Shown: in pieces, positions 12,851 through 20,528 of the stretch | Numbering within the stretch: the first letter of the stretch is position 1 | Layout of the letters: every line of letters begins with the position of its first letter | Source of the DNA: a virus | Length of the DNA stretch: 21,154 nucleotides | Strand: one strand, 5' to 3' | IMG/VR virus record: IMGVR_UViG_3300042090_002954 | Span: 1-21,154 of that record | Position numbers and translations under genes: made by a program | The notes under the pieces: model-generated | Told to the model about the DNA's origin: nothing | Databases searched by the model: none | What the model saw: the letters and a program-made list of their open reading frames with translations, nothing else

Positions 12851-13596
12851 TGGCCAAGCGCAACGGCCTCTGGCACGCCGCAGCGATGGAACTAGCGAAG
12901 CGCTACTCGCCGGCGACCATCACCCTCATCGTCCACGTCAGCGAGCGCCAGGTGCGGCGGCTGCTGGCGGCGAATTCGCGCGGCGGGGCGGCGAGCGAAC
13001 ACAGGGCGCCCGTAGCGCAGGCCTCCGCGCCACTGTTGCGACACAGCGCGCCGTCGACCTCTTGCGAGCCTGTTGTTTCCGAGCCTGACGGGCTGTCAAG
13101 GGGCGAAGCCGGCCTGCGGCCGCGCGCGCAGCGCGCCCTTGACAGCCCATCAGGCTCGGAAGGAGACGTTGGCAAGAGGTCGACGGTGCTCCCCGCCGAA
13201 GCGCCAGACCCCACGGCCGTCGCGCCACGCCGCGCCGAAGCGGTCGCGTTGCTGGCGGATGGTCAATCGCTCGGCGCCGTTCAGCGCCAGCTCGGCTGCA
13301 CGCGGGCCCAGGTCGATCGCATGCGCGACAGCGCGGTGTTGGCCGGCGAGATCGAACCGCCGCCGCCCGATGACGGCGGCGATAAGGCCGCCGCGGCCGC
13401 CAAGCGCCGCTGCGACGCCCATCTCGCCGACCTTGTCGCCGTCTACGGCGCGCCCGGCGAATTCGATAAGGGGCGGCCGCCGAAGGATCGGATCGAACTG
13501 CCGATCGCCGCCGGCCCGGCGCGCCACGTGGCGCACGGCGGCTATAGCGGCTCGGGCTCGTCGAGCCCGGCGGCGGCTTGCGCGGATCTCGGGTGA
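12850..13596 (+). CDS. Two-HTH phage protein with an in-frame palindromic insert
   Basis: This protein has 248 aa. The N-terminal segment LAKRYSPATITLIVHVSERQVRRLL looks like one helix-turn-helix. A second, RAEAVALLADGQSLGAVQRQLGCTRAQVDRMR, lies at about 128-158. Between them, residues about 68-111 are encoded by a 132-bp imperfect palindrome and have no fold-like character. The C-terminal part (CDAHLADLVAVYGAPGEFDKG, then KDRIELPIAAGP) may form a further small domain. The start and stop both share a base with neighbouring genes (TGATG), so the frame is intact across the insert. It is probably a regulator or replication accessory factor; the family was not recognised. Confidence 0.65.
   Translation: MAKRNGLWHAAAMELAKRYSPATITLIVHVSERQVRRLLAANSRGGAASEHRAPVAQASAPLLRHSAPSTSCEPVVSEPDGLSRGEAGLRPRAQRALDSPSGSEGDVGKRSTVLPAEAPDPTAVAPRRAEAVALLADGQSLGAVQRQLGCTRAQVDRMRDSAVLAGEIEPPPPDDGGDKAAAAAKRRCDAHLADLVAVYGAPGEFDKGRPPKDRIELPIAAGPARHVAHGGYSGSGSSSPAAACADLG
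13053..13184. repeat. 132-bp imperfect palindrome inside a coding sequence
   Basis: The outer arms GTCGACCTCTTGC (13053-13065) and its exact inverse (13172-13184) flank inner arms of about 26 bp (13077-13103 and 13136-13161). The inner arms differ by one base substitution and one extra G; they read TTCCGAGCCTGA then GGGCTGTCAAGGG. The loop is GC-rich. The element length is 44 codons, so the host reading frame stays open. It resembles a REP- or MITE-like mobile palindrome inserted in frame. Confidence 0.85.
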
Positions 13597-14741
13597 TGCT
13601 GTCGCCGGCGGCGATTGCCGATCTCAACGCGCATACCGACCTGCGCGGGCTCGCCGAACAGCTCGGCGCGCGGCTGAACAAGCGCGGCGTCGGGACTTGC
13701 CCGCTGTGCGGCGGCGGCAAGACGGCGCAGCGCTTCGAACTCAAGGACCACGAGTCGCGCTGGGTCTGCGCGGTGTGCGACGACGGCGGCGACGCGATCA
13801 AGCTGGTGATGAAGGCGCGCGGGATCGACTTTCCCGCCGCGGTCGACTGGCTGGGCGGCGCGCGACAGATCGACCCGGCTGAGGCGGCGCGGCGCGAGCG
13901 CGAGATCGCAGCGAAGCGCGCGCGACGCGAGGCCGAGGCGGCGCGCTATCGCGAGGCCGAGCGGCGCCGGCTCTACGACATGTGGTCGCGGGCCGAGCCG
14001 GGCGTCGCCTCGGCGGCGCTCAACGCCTATTTCGCCTTGCGCGGCGTCGGCTTCTTCGCCGATCTGCCGCTGCGCTTCGCCGCCGACGTTCCCTATTTCG
14101 ACGGCGAGGTCGAGGATGAGCGCGGCCGCAAGGAACCGCGGCTGATTTATCGCGGCGCGGCGATGCTGGCGCCGATGGTCGACGCGGCGCGCTTCTTCCG
14201 CGGCCTGCACATCACCTGGCTCGATCTTTCGCAGCCCAAAGGCAAGGCGCGGATCTGCGACCCCGACACGGGCGAGAGCCTGCCGGCGAAAAAGATGCGC
14301 GGGTCGAAGGCGGGGACGTTCATTCCGCTGTCGCGCGGCGGCGATCCGAGGCGGCTGCGCGCCGGCGAGGGGATCGAGACGACGCTGACGCTGCGCGACG
14401 CGCTGCGCGACGGCGCGACCTATCAGGCGGCCGGCGACCTCGGCAATCTTGCCGGACGGGCCACGGAAAGCGCGCCCCATTCGACGTTGAAGATGAAAGA
14501 CGGCAAGCGGGCGCTGCGCATCCCCGGCCCGCAACCCGACTTCGATTCGCCGGCCATGCCGGTTTCCGACGCGGTCGACGAGATCCTGTGGGGCGCCGAC
14601 GGCGACTCCGATTCCGAGACGACGCATTGCGCCATGGACCGCGCGGTCGCCCGCCGCGCGCGGCCGGGGCGCGTGCAACGCGTGCTGTGGCCGCCGACGG
14701 GCAAGGATTGGAACGACCTGGCGCGAGGGCTGCCGCGATGA
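13596..14741 (+). CDS. Zinc-finger/Toprim DNA primase
   Basis: This 381-aa phage primase has a zinc finger at about residues 35-61 (CPLCGGGK, then WVCAVCDDGGD), the CHC2-like element that reads template DNA. A charged helical linker follows (about 92-130), then a catalytic Toprim core. The Toprim glutamate lies in GEGIETTLTL (257-266) and the acidic DxD motif in GADGDSD (333-339), with a closing GKDWNDLARG. It would make RNA primers for phage replication. The ATG at 13596 shares one base with the previous stop; a GTG six codons upstream is less likely. It overlaps the next gene by 4 bases. Similar Toprim proteins usually work with a phage helicase, here the DUF5906 protein downstream. Confidence 0.88.
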   Translation: MLSPAAIADLNAHTDLRGLAEQLGARLNKRGVGTCPLCGGGKTAQRFELKDHESRWVCAVCDDGGDAIKLVMKARGIDFPAAVDWLGGARQIDPAEAARREREIAAKRARREAEAARYREAERRRLYDMWSRAEPGVASAALNAYFALRGVGFFADLPLRFAADVPYFDGEVEDERGRKEPRLIYRGAAMLAPMVDAARFFRGLHITWLDLSQPKGKARICDPDTGESLPAKKMRGSKAGTFIPLSRGGDPRRLRAGEGIETTLTLRDALRDGATYQAAGDLGNLAGRATESAPHSTLKMKDGKRALRIPGPQPDFDSPAMPVSDAVDEILWGADGDSDSETTHCAMDRAVARRARPGRVQRVLWPPTGKDWNDLARGLPR

Positions 14742-15379
14742 AAGAGGAATTTCCGCTCGTCAACCGGGTGACCGAGCGCGGCCTGCCGCCGCGGCCGGTG
14801 CACGCGATCGTCTGTTCGCAATGCCCGGAAGAGGATTTCGTTTCGGCGCTCAACAGCCGTCTGCCGCCGCACACCGTCGCGGCGCGGTTTCAGCGCGCCG
14901 GATGGGTCGTGCGCGATCACGGCAAGCATCTCTGCCCGGCCTGCGCCAAGGCGCGCCGCGCGGCGTTTCACAGCGAGGGCGTCATGACGACGAAAGCAAC
15001 CGTCAAACCGGCGATCGACGACGCGGTCAAACGCGCGCTTCCCGATCTCTATATCGAACTCGGCGTCAACTATGACCGCGACGCGCGAGCCTACAAGGGC
15101 GGAGCGACCGACGCCACGATCGCCGGCAAGCTCGGACTGCCGGAGGCGGTCGTCGCCGAGCGGCGCGAGCGCGATTTCGGTCCGTTGGTTGAGAGCGAGG
15201 CGGCGCGGCGCAAGCGCGAGGCGGCGGCGGCGATCGTGGCGGCGCAACGCTCGTTTCGGGCCGAATGCGACAAATTCGAGCAGGCGCAGCGCAACGCGCA
15301 GGCCGCGGCGGAGGCCGTCATCACCGCATACGGCTCCTGGATGGCGGCGGTCGCCGCACAGCAGGACCGCGCGGCGTGA
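14738..15379 (+). CDS. Zinc-finger protein fused to a second helical domain, function unknown
   Basis: This protein has 213 aa. The first 80 residues carry a four-cysteine metal site (Cys26 and Cys29 in CSQCP, Cys66 and Cys69 in CPACA) around SRLPPHTVAARFQRAGW. The second part starts near Met83 and reads TVKPAIDDAVKRALPDLYIE, then DATIAGKLGLPEAVVAERRE, a possible helix-turn-helix, followed by a long Ala/Glu/Arg-rich coiled coil. A good AGCGAGGG lies just before the internal ATG at 14984, so a shorter second product may be made from the same gene. Start and stop overlap the neighbouring genes (ATGA and GTGA). Confidence 0.7.
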   Translation: MKEEFPLVNRVTERGLPPRPVHAIVCSQCPEEDFVSALNSRLPPHTVAARFQRAGWVVRDHGKHLCPACAKARRAAFHSEGVMTTKATVKPAIDDAVKRALPDLYIELGVNYDRDARAYKGGATDATIAGKLGLPEAVVAERRERDFGPLVESEAARRKREAAAAIVAAQRSFRAECDKFEQAQRNAQAAAEAVITAYGSWMAAVAAQQDRAA

Positions 15380-16779
15380 ACGCGCTCGCCGACTATCGCG
15401 GCCTCATCGCCGCCAAGAAGGTCGCCGCGCCGGCGCGCGGGATGGCGCACGTCCCGGCGTTGCACCCGGCGCTGTTCGACCATCAGCGCCACTCGACCGA
15501 ATTCGCCCTGCGAACCGGCTGCGCGGCGCTGTTTCTCGACACCGGACTCGGCAAGTCGTTTTGCGCGCTGGAATGGGGTCGGGCGATCGTCGAGGCGACC
15601 AACAAACCCGTTCTGATGCTGGCCCCACTCGCCGTGTCGCCGCAGCACCAGCGCGAGGCGGAGCGCTTCGCCATCGACGCCAAGGCGATCCGCGACCCGG
15701 GCGCGATGCGCGGCGCGCGGGTCTACGTGACGAACTACGAGCGGCTCGACCGTTTCGACGTCGGCGACTTCGCCGGCGTCATTCTCGATGAATCCAGCAT
15801 CGTCAAGAGCTTCACCGGCGCGACGTCGCGCAAGCTGCGCTCCGCCTTCGCCCGCACGCCGTTTCGCCTCGCCTGCACGGCGACGCCGGCGCCCAACGAC
15901 CATATGGAACTGGGGCAACACAGCGACTTCCTCGGCGTCATGCCGCCGAGCGAGATGCTGTCGCGCTGGTTCATCGCCGATCAGCAGAACATGGGCCGCT
16001 ATCGCGTCAAGGCCGCGGCGCGGCGCGCCTTCTGGGAATGGGTGGCGAGCTGGGCGCGGGCGATCGGCAAACCATCGGATCTCGGATTCTCCGATGACGG
16101 TTTCGTCTTGCCCGAGCTCGTCGTCGAGCATCACGAAGTCTCGGCCGACCGGACGCTGAACGCCGGGGCGGAGAAGGACGGGCAGGGGCTGCTGTTTCGC
16201 GTGCCCGACACGTCGGCGACCTCGATCCACCGCGAAAAGCGGCTGACCGCCGCCGCGCGGGCGGACGTCGTCGCCGCGACCGTCGCCGCGGAACCGCGCG
16301 AACCGTGGATCGTTTGGGTCGACACCGACTATGAAGCCGACGCCGTCATGGCGCGGCTGCCCGGCGACTTCCTCGAGGTTCGGGGATCGATGCCGGCCGA
16401 CGAAAAAGAGGCGAAGCTCGACGGCTTCTCGACCGGCCGCGTCCGCGGCATCGTCACCAAGGCGAGCATCGCCGGCTTCGGCCTCAACTGGCAGCATTGC
16501 GCCCGCCAATGCTTCGCCGGACTGTCGTTCTCCTACGAGAGCTACTACCAGGCGATCCGCCGCTGCTGGCGCTTCGGGCAGAAGCGTGAAGTGCGCGCCC
16601 ATGTGGTGTGCGCCGACACTGAGCGGTCGATCTGGGCGGCGATCGCCCGCAAGGCCGGCGACCACGAAGCGATGAAGCGCGAGATGGTCGCTGCGATGCG
16701 CCGCGCCGCGCTGACCAGCGGCATTCTCGACGACTACCGACCCGATCAGGAGGCGCATTTGCCCGCGTGGCTGGCATGA
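15376..16779 (+). CDS. SNF2-like superfamily 2 helicase/translocase
   Basis: This 467-aa DNA-dependent ATPase has motif I as LDTGLGKSF (54-62), motif II as ILDESSIVKS (136-145, with DESS in place of DEAH), motif III as CTATPAPND (167-175), and a C-terminal motif VI in YYQAIRRCWRFGQKREV. The spacing is that of phage SNF2-type helicases, which are usually shorter than chromatin remodellers. It would move along double-stranded DNA during replication or recombination. The GTG start overlaps the previous stop by 4 bases. It overlaps the methyltransferase gene by 4 bases, so the two may act together. Confidence 0.9.
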   Translation: MNALADYRGLIAAKKVAAPARGMAHVPALHPALFDHQRHSTEFALRTGCAALFLDTGLGKSFCALEWGRAIVEATNKPVLMLAPLAVSPQHQREAERFAIDAKAIRDPGAMRGARVYVTNYERLDRFDVGDFAGVILDESSIVKSFTGATSRKLRSAFARTPFRLACTATPAPNDHMELGQHSDFLGVMPPSEMLSRWFIADQQNMGRYRVKAAARRAFWEWVASWARAIGKPSDLGFSDDGFVLPELVVEHHEVSADRTLNAGAEKDGQGLLFRVPDTSATSIHREKRLTAAARADVVAATVAAEPREPWIVWVDTDYEADAVMARLPGDFLEVRGSMPADEKEAKLDGFSTGRVRGIVTKASIAGFGLNWQHCARQCFAGLSFSYESYYQAIRRCWRFGQKREVRAHVVCADTERSIWAAIARKAGDHEAMKREMVAAMRRAALTSGILDDYRPDQEAHLPAWLA

Positions 16780-17684
16780 AGGTGCTCGATCAGGCCGCAG
16801 GCCGCGACTGGACCTTGTTGAACGCCGACTGCGTCGAGGCGATGGCCGAGATGCCGGCCGCCTGCGTCGACTTCTCGGTCTACTCGCCGCCGTTTTCCTC
16901 GCTCTACATCTATTCGGAATCCGAGCGCGACATGGGCAACGTCGCCAACGACGCTGCGTTTCAGGCCTGCTATCGCGCCGCGGTGCGCGAGAAGTTCCGC
17001 CTGACCAAACCGGGCCGGCTGACGGCGATCCACGTCAAGGACCTCGTCTATTACTCGAACGCCAGCGCGCGCGGCGACCGCGGCCTGCGCGACTTCACCG
17101 GCGACTGCATTCGCACGCATCTCGCCGAGGGGTGGAGCTTTCACACGCGGATCACGATCTGGCGCGATCCGGTCAAGGAGCAGCGCAAGAGCAAGCCGGA
17201 CGGCCTGCTGTTCAAGAACTTCAAGGCCGATGCGGCGCGCTGCCGGGTCGGCATGCCGGAATACATGATCGTCTTCCGCAAGTGGGGCGACGGCATGGAT
17301 GAGGCGACGCCGATCGTCCACGACGAGCGCGAGTTTCCGCTGTCGATCTGGCAGCAGTGGGCCTCGCCGGTGTGGCTGGACACGCGCGAAACCGACGTGC
17401 TCAACGCCAAGATCGCCCGCGACGACGAGGCTGAGAAGCACCTTTGCCCGATGCCGCTCGATCTCAGCGAACGCTCGATCCGGCTGTGGTCGAACCCGGG
17501 CGACGTCGTGCTGTCGCCATTCGCCGGCGTCGGGTCGGAGGGCTGGTCGGCCTTGAAGGCGCAACGGCGCTTCGTCGGGATCGAACTGAAGGACGCCTAT
17601 TTCCGCCAGGCGGCGAAATATCTCGCCGAGGCCGAGGCGTCGGCGAGCGACGGGCTTTTCGGCGCCGCGAGGGCGGCTGAATGA
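16776..17684 (+). CDS. Beta-class DNA methyltransferase (N4-cytosine or N6-adenine)
   Basis: This 302-aa enzyme has circularly permuted motifs: the catalytic SPPF (37-40) comes first and the S-adenosylmethionine loop SPFAGVGSEGW (247-257) near the end, preceded by HLCPMPLDLSERSIRLWSNPGD-like family sequence (222-243). SPPx is more typical of N4-cytosine enzymes, while N6-adenine enzymes favour DPPx, so N4-cytosine is my first choice. The target site cannot be read. The ATG at 16776 overlaps the helicase stop (ATGA); a GTG three codons upstream is the alternative. No partner restriction enzyme is visible, so it is likely an orphan phage enzyme. It is the second DNA methyltransferase in the prophage. 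Confidence 0.9.
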   Translation: MKVLDQAAGRDWTLLNADCVEAMAEMPAACVDFSVYSPPFSSLYIYSESERDMGNVANDAAFQACYRAAVREKFRLTKPGRLTAIHVKDLVYYSNASARGDRGLRDFTGDCIRTHLAEGWSFHTRITIWRDPVKEQRKSKPDGLLFKNFKADAARCRVGMPEYMIVFRKWGDGMDEATPIVHDEREFPLSIWQQWASPVWLDTRETDVLNAKIARDDEAEKHLCPMPLDLSERSIRLWSNPGDVVLSPFAGVGSEGWSALKAQRRFVGIELKDAYFRQAAKYLAEAEASASDGLFGAARAAE

Positions 17685-19201
17685 ACGCCGCGCCCGAATC
17701 CCCCGCGCGCGAAGCCGTGCTGGCGGCGCTCGCCGCTGCGCCGCCGATCGTCGGCGATCTCGGCGACGGCGCGCCTGAACCCACGGACCCGCCTGCCACG
17801 AGCGGCGATTCCGATGCCGCCGTCGAGGCGACGCCCCAGCAGCCGCGCCCGCTCGGCTACGACGTCGAAAGGCTCAATCGCGAATATGCGATGGTGCTGC
17901 TCGGCTCCAAGGCGGTCGTCTATATGGAGCGAGCCGACGCCAAGCTCGACGAACAGAAACGCTTCCTGACCATCGACGCCTTCCGCGCCTGGTTCGCCAA
18001 CACAGCGACCGAGTATTGCGGCGCCGACGGCAAGGTGAAGTCGCATAGCTGGGCGGCGCATTGGATCGCCGATCGGCGACGGCGCTCGTACAAGGGCATC
18101 GAATTCTTTCCCAATCCCGACGGCGCGCCGTCGACGCCGAACTACCTCAACCTGTGGTCGGGCTTCTCTTGCGCGCCCTGCGCCAAGCCGAACGGCTACG
18201 CCGTGTTCCGCGACCATCTGTTGAACAACCTGTGCGCCGGAGACCAAGCGCTCTACGCCTGGGTGTTTGGCTTTTTCGCCCAGATGGTGCAGCGGCCGCG
18301 CGAGCGCATCGGCGTCGCGATGGTGATTCGCGGCCGAATGGGCTCGGGCAAGACCAAGATCGGCGAAGTGATCGGCTCGCTGTTTCCGCGCCACTATTTC
18401 CTCGTCGACGATCCGCGCTACGTCACCGGCCAGTTCAACGCCCATATGGCGTCGTGCCTGCTGTTGCAGGCCGACGAAGCGGTGTGGGCGGGCGACAAGG
18501 CGGCGGAAGGGCGGCTCAAGGGCCTGGTCACCGCGCCGATTCAACAGATCGAGGCCAAGGGCGTCGACCCGGTGCGGCTGACCAATTACGTGCGGCTGCT
18601 GATGACCTCGAACGAGGATTGGGTCGTCCCGGCGGGCAAGGACGAGCGACGTTTCTGCGTGCTCGACGTCGACCCGCGCTGCGCCCAGGATTCCGCCTAT
18701 TTCCGCGAAATGGACGCTGAGTTGGCCGACGGCGGCCGCGAGGCGTTGCTGCATGATCTGTCGACGTTTGACCTGACCCAGGTCGACCTGCGGCAGATCC
18801 CGCGCACCGCGGCGCTGTTCGAACAGAAGGTGCGCTCTTTCCATTCGATCGACGCGTGGTGGTTCGACCGCCTGCAGTCCGGCGAGCCGACGCATGGCCT
18901 CGGCCGCTGGCCGCCCGAGATCGCCAAGGCGGCGCTGGTCGACGACTACGTCAAGCACTCCGAGCGCATCGGTCAGAAGCGCAAGGCGAGCGACACCGAG
19001 CTGGCGATGAAGCTGCGCAAGATCGTGCCGGAGCTCAAAGATCGGGTCGGCTGGATCGACGCTGGGCCGGACGCCACGCGGCGCTGCGCCATGTGGGTGC
19101 TGCCAAGTCTCGACGGTTGCCGCGCCGCCTACGCCGAAAGCCTGCAACAGGACGTCGAATGGCCGCAACCTTTGGGCGAAAGAGCGGCGGAAGACGGCTG
19201 A
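17681..19201 (+). CDS. DUF5906 / SF3-type replicative helicase
   Basis: This 506-aa protein has an AAA+ core of the superfamily 3 or DUF5906 type. Walker A is RGRMGSGKTKIGE (217-229), Walker B is LLQADEAVWAG (261-271), motif C is RLLMTSNEDW (305-314), and an arginine-bearing DERRF follows (321-325). The first 55 residues are Ala/Pro-rich and disordered. Residues about 60-170 form a conserved-looking N-terminal domain (EYAMVLLGSKAVVYME, then NYLNLWSGF). It would unwind DNA at the phage origin with the primase three genes upstream. Start overlaps the methyltransferase stop (ATGA). The 9-bp repeat array begins 13 bases after its stop. Confidence 0.92.
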   Translation: MNAAPESPAREAVLAALAAAPPIVGDLGDGAPEPTDPPATSGDSDAAVEATPQQPRPLGYDVERLNREYAMVLLGSKAVVYMERADAKLDEQKRFLTIDAFRAWFANTATEYCGADGKVKSHSWAAHWIADRRRRSYKGIEFFPNPDGAPSTPNYLNLWSGFSCAPCAKPNGYAVFRDHLLNNLCAGDQALYAWVFGFFAQMVQRPRERIGVAMVIRGRMGSGKTKIGEVIGSLFPRHYFLVDDPRYVTGQFNAHMASCLLLQADEAVWAGDKAAEGRLKGLVTAPIQQIEAKGVDPVRLTNYVRLLMTSNEDWVVPAGKDERRFCVLDVDPRCAQDSAYFREMDAELADGGREALLHDLSTFDLTQVDLRQIPRTAALFEQKVRSFHSIDAWWFDRLQSGEPTHGLGRWPPEIAKAALVDDYVKHSERIGQKRKASDTELAMKLRKIVPELKDRVGWIDAGPDATRRCAMWVLPSLDGCRAAYAESLQQDVEWPQPLGERAAEDG

Positions 19202-19213
19202 AAATGCCGGCGG

Positions 19214-19509
19214 CTGTCGAACCTGTCGAACCTCGCAAAAAGGTTCGACAGTCGCAACGGATTGATTTTGTTGGGTTTGGTGAACCTGTCGAACCTGTCG
19301 AACCTTTTTCCGCCCCGCGCGCGCGGGCGCGCGAAACGGCGAGCGCAACCCGGACGATTTTTCCCGGCGAAACGCCCTCGCCCAGCAAAAGGCAAAAACA
19401 GCGGAAATTGGCAAAAAGGTTCGACAGGTTCGACAGAGCGAGCGGGATCAATGGCTTATCAGTGTTGAACCTCTCAAAAAGGTTCAACAAGGTTCAACAG
19501 GTTCGGCAA
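19214..19509. repeat. Iteron-like array of 9-bp repeats in both orientations
   Basis: CTGTCGAAC occurs in tandem at 19214-19231 and 19286-19303, and its inverse GTTCGACAG at 19243-19251 and in tandem at 19419-19436. A variant family with GTTCAACA follows at 19463-19500, in both orientations. Four copies carry an A-tract, AAAAAGGTTC then G or A then ACA (19235, 19411 and 19474, plus an inverted copy ending near 19310). The 323 bases between the helicase and the next gene contain no other clear gene. Such clusters next to a replication helicase suggest an origin or a regulator-binding array. Confidence 0.75.
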
Positions 19510-19524
19510 AGCAAGGATTGCGCC

Positions 19525-20382
19525 ATGTCAAAGCGGACGATGACGATCGAAGATGCTCTGCGCTGGGTTTATCGGGAGGAGCTGCCGAAGCGCGAATTCG
19601 GCGGCGCGGACGGCTCGTCGTGGTTGGCGACCTATGTCGAGTTGGGGACGCGGATCGACGTCAATGCGTTCGGCGTCGTGCCCTATGCGGTCGGCTCCGA
19701 CGCGCCGCCGCATCCCGATGCGGTCAAGCTGTGGCAGGCGGTGCAAGCCCTCGACGCGCTCGAGATCGAAGCGCCGGAGGGTTGGAACCCGATCGCCGAT
19801 CTCGGCGACCTCGGGCCGCTCGGCGCGGCGGCGGTCGCCAAGGCGTTCGCCGCCGAGACCATCGTCGGCGTCGACGGCAAGCGGCGGTTCAAGGTCAAGC
19901 CGAGCCGGCTGATCGTCCACTTCGCCGTGCTCGGCGATCAGGAGGAATGGCGCGCCGAGCCGACCGTGGTCGCGCCGGTGATGGAAAACGGCAAGGCGAA
20001 ATGGTTTCGCCGCCAGACGGTGTGGGTCGATCGCGGCCGCTATGCAGAACAGAACCTCGGCCACTGGGCGGAGGTCGAGGTCAACGGCTACAACCTGAAG
20101 GCCAAGCGGCCCTATCCGGACGCCTATCGCAAGTACGTCCTCACGCCGGATCCGCACATGGCGATCGTCGCGCGCATGGAGTGGCAGTTGTGGCGCTCGT
20201 CGATCGACCTGCTGGCCGAGGACGTCGAGCTCGAGGCGATCGCGATTCTGCCGAGCGTGTTGCCGCAATGGCCATGGGAATGCGCGCGCGCGACGTCGCG
20301 CGTGTTGCCGTCGCTGGTCGCCGCGCCTGCGCCGACCGCGCCGCTTCGTCGTCGGGGGCGGCGAGTCGCCGTCGCGGCGTGA
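19525..20382 (+). CDS. Phage protein of unknown function
   Basis: This protein has 285 aa. It begins TIEDALRWVYREELPKREFG. The centre contains TPWNPIADLGD-like sequence (GWNPIADLGDLGPLGAAAVA), then a beta-rich block (RLIVHFAVLGDQEEW, KAKWFRRQTVWVD) and WAEVEVNGYNLKAKRPYPDAYR. The end is Pro/Arg-rich and probably unstructured. No catalytic motif was recognised. The ATG at 19525 has AAGGA 8 bases upstream. The same frame is open back to an ATG at 19204 through the repeat array, which would add 107 low-complexity residues (VEPVEP, FDRFDR), but that start lacks a good ribosome binding site. It is the last gene of the rightward early operon. Confidence 0.7.
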   Translation: MSKRTMTIEDALRWVYREELPKREFGGADGSSWLATYVELGTRIDVNAFGVVPYAVGSDAPPHPDAVKLWQAVQALDALEIEAPEGWNPIADLGDLGPLGAAAVAKAFAAETIVGVDGKRRFKVKPSRLIVHFAVLGDQEEWRAEPTVVAPVMENGKAKWFRRQTVWVDRGRYAEQNLGHWAEVEVNGYNLKAKRPYPDAYRKYVLTPDPHMAIVARMEWQLWRSSIDLLAEDVELEAIAILPSVLPQWPWECARATSRVLPSLVAAPAPTAPLRRRGRRVAVAA

Positions 20383-20426
20383 GTTTCTCGGAGTCGAGCG
20401 GAAAACAACAAAATGTCCGCCCGATT

Positions 20427-20455
20427 TTGACTGCGGCAGTCGCTTGACATAAACC
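20427..20455 (+). promoter_or_regulatory. Possible late-region promoter with operator-like palindrome
   Basis: Two -35-like boxes occur 17 bases apart, TTGACT (20427-20432) and a perfect TTGACA (20444-20449). The 13-bp palindrome GACTGC-G-GCAGTC (20429-20441) lies between them. A good -10 is not evident: TAAACC at 20450 matches half the consensus. A regulated promoter that needs an activator is plausible. The assignment is weak. Confidence 0.35.
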
Positions 20456-20474
20456 AAACACGCTGAGAAAGAAC

Positions 20475-20507
20475 GGGCCGCCGGCGGGGACGCGAGGCGG
20501 CCCTTTT
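20475..20507 (+). terminator. Rho-independent terminator at the early/late boundary
   Basis: GGGCCGCC (20475-20482) and GGCGGCCC (20496-20503) form a perfect 8-bp GC stem with a 13-base loop, followed directly by TTTT. It lies between the last early gene and the first late gene, and would stop rightward early transcription. Confidence 0.75.
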
Positions 20508-20528
20508 GATTCCCGCGAGGGGCGTCGC

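Noticed and set aside
15091-16758. A long minus-strand open frame opposite the SNF2-like helicase
   Set aside because: The plus-strand product has all helicase motifs. The antisense translation shows no recognisable domain and runs against the operon.
4126-17684. A restriction-modification system
   Set aside because: Both methyltransferases lack a recognisable restriction nuclease beside them. The nearest helicase is of the phage SNF2 type and has no nuclease motif that I can see.
972-19278. A shared 12-base string TTTGTTGGGTTT at 972-983 and 19267-19278, considered as attachment-site repeats
   Set aside because: Both copies lie inside the phage gene blocks, and an exact 12-base match is expected by chance several times in a window of this size.
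17597-19414. A very long minus-strand open frame opposite the DUF5906 helicase
   Set aside because: The plus strand carries helicase Walker motifs and operon overlaps. In GC-rich DNA the antisense frame of a real gene is often open, and the translation is an Arg-rich, motif-free string.
19214-19436. tRNA T-arm-like GGTTCGA sequences
   Set aside because: No acceptor stem, D arm or anticodon arm can be drawn around any copy; the matches belong to the repeat array.
19214-19509. CRISPR array
   Set aside because: The repeats are only 9 bases, occur in both orientations, are partly in direct tandem and have irregular spacing. No cas gene is nearby.
19204-19524. A 107-residue N-terminal extension of the 285-aa protein
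   Set aside because: The frame is open, but the ATG at 19204 lacks a good ribosome binding site. The ATG at 19525 has AAGGA at good spacing, and the extra residues are only translations of the DNA repeats. Not fully excluded.
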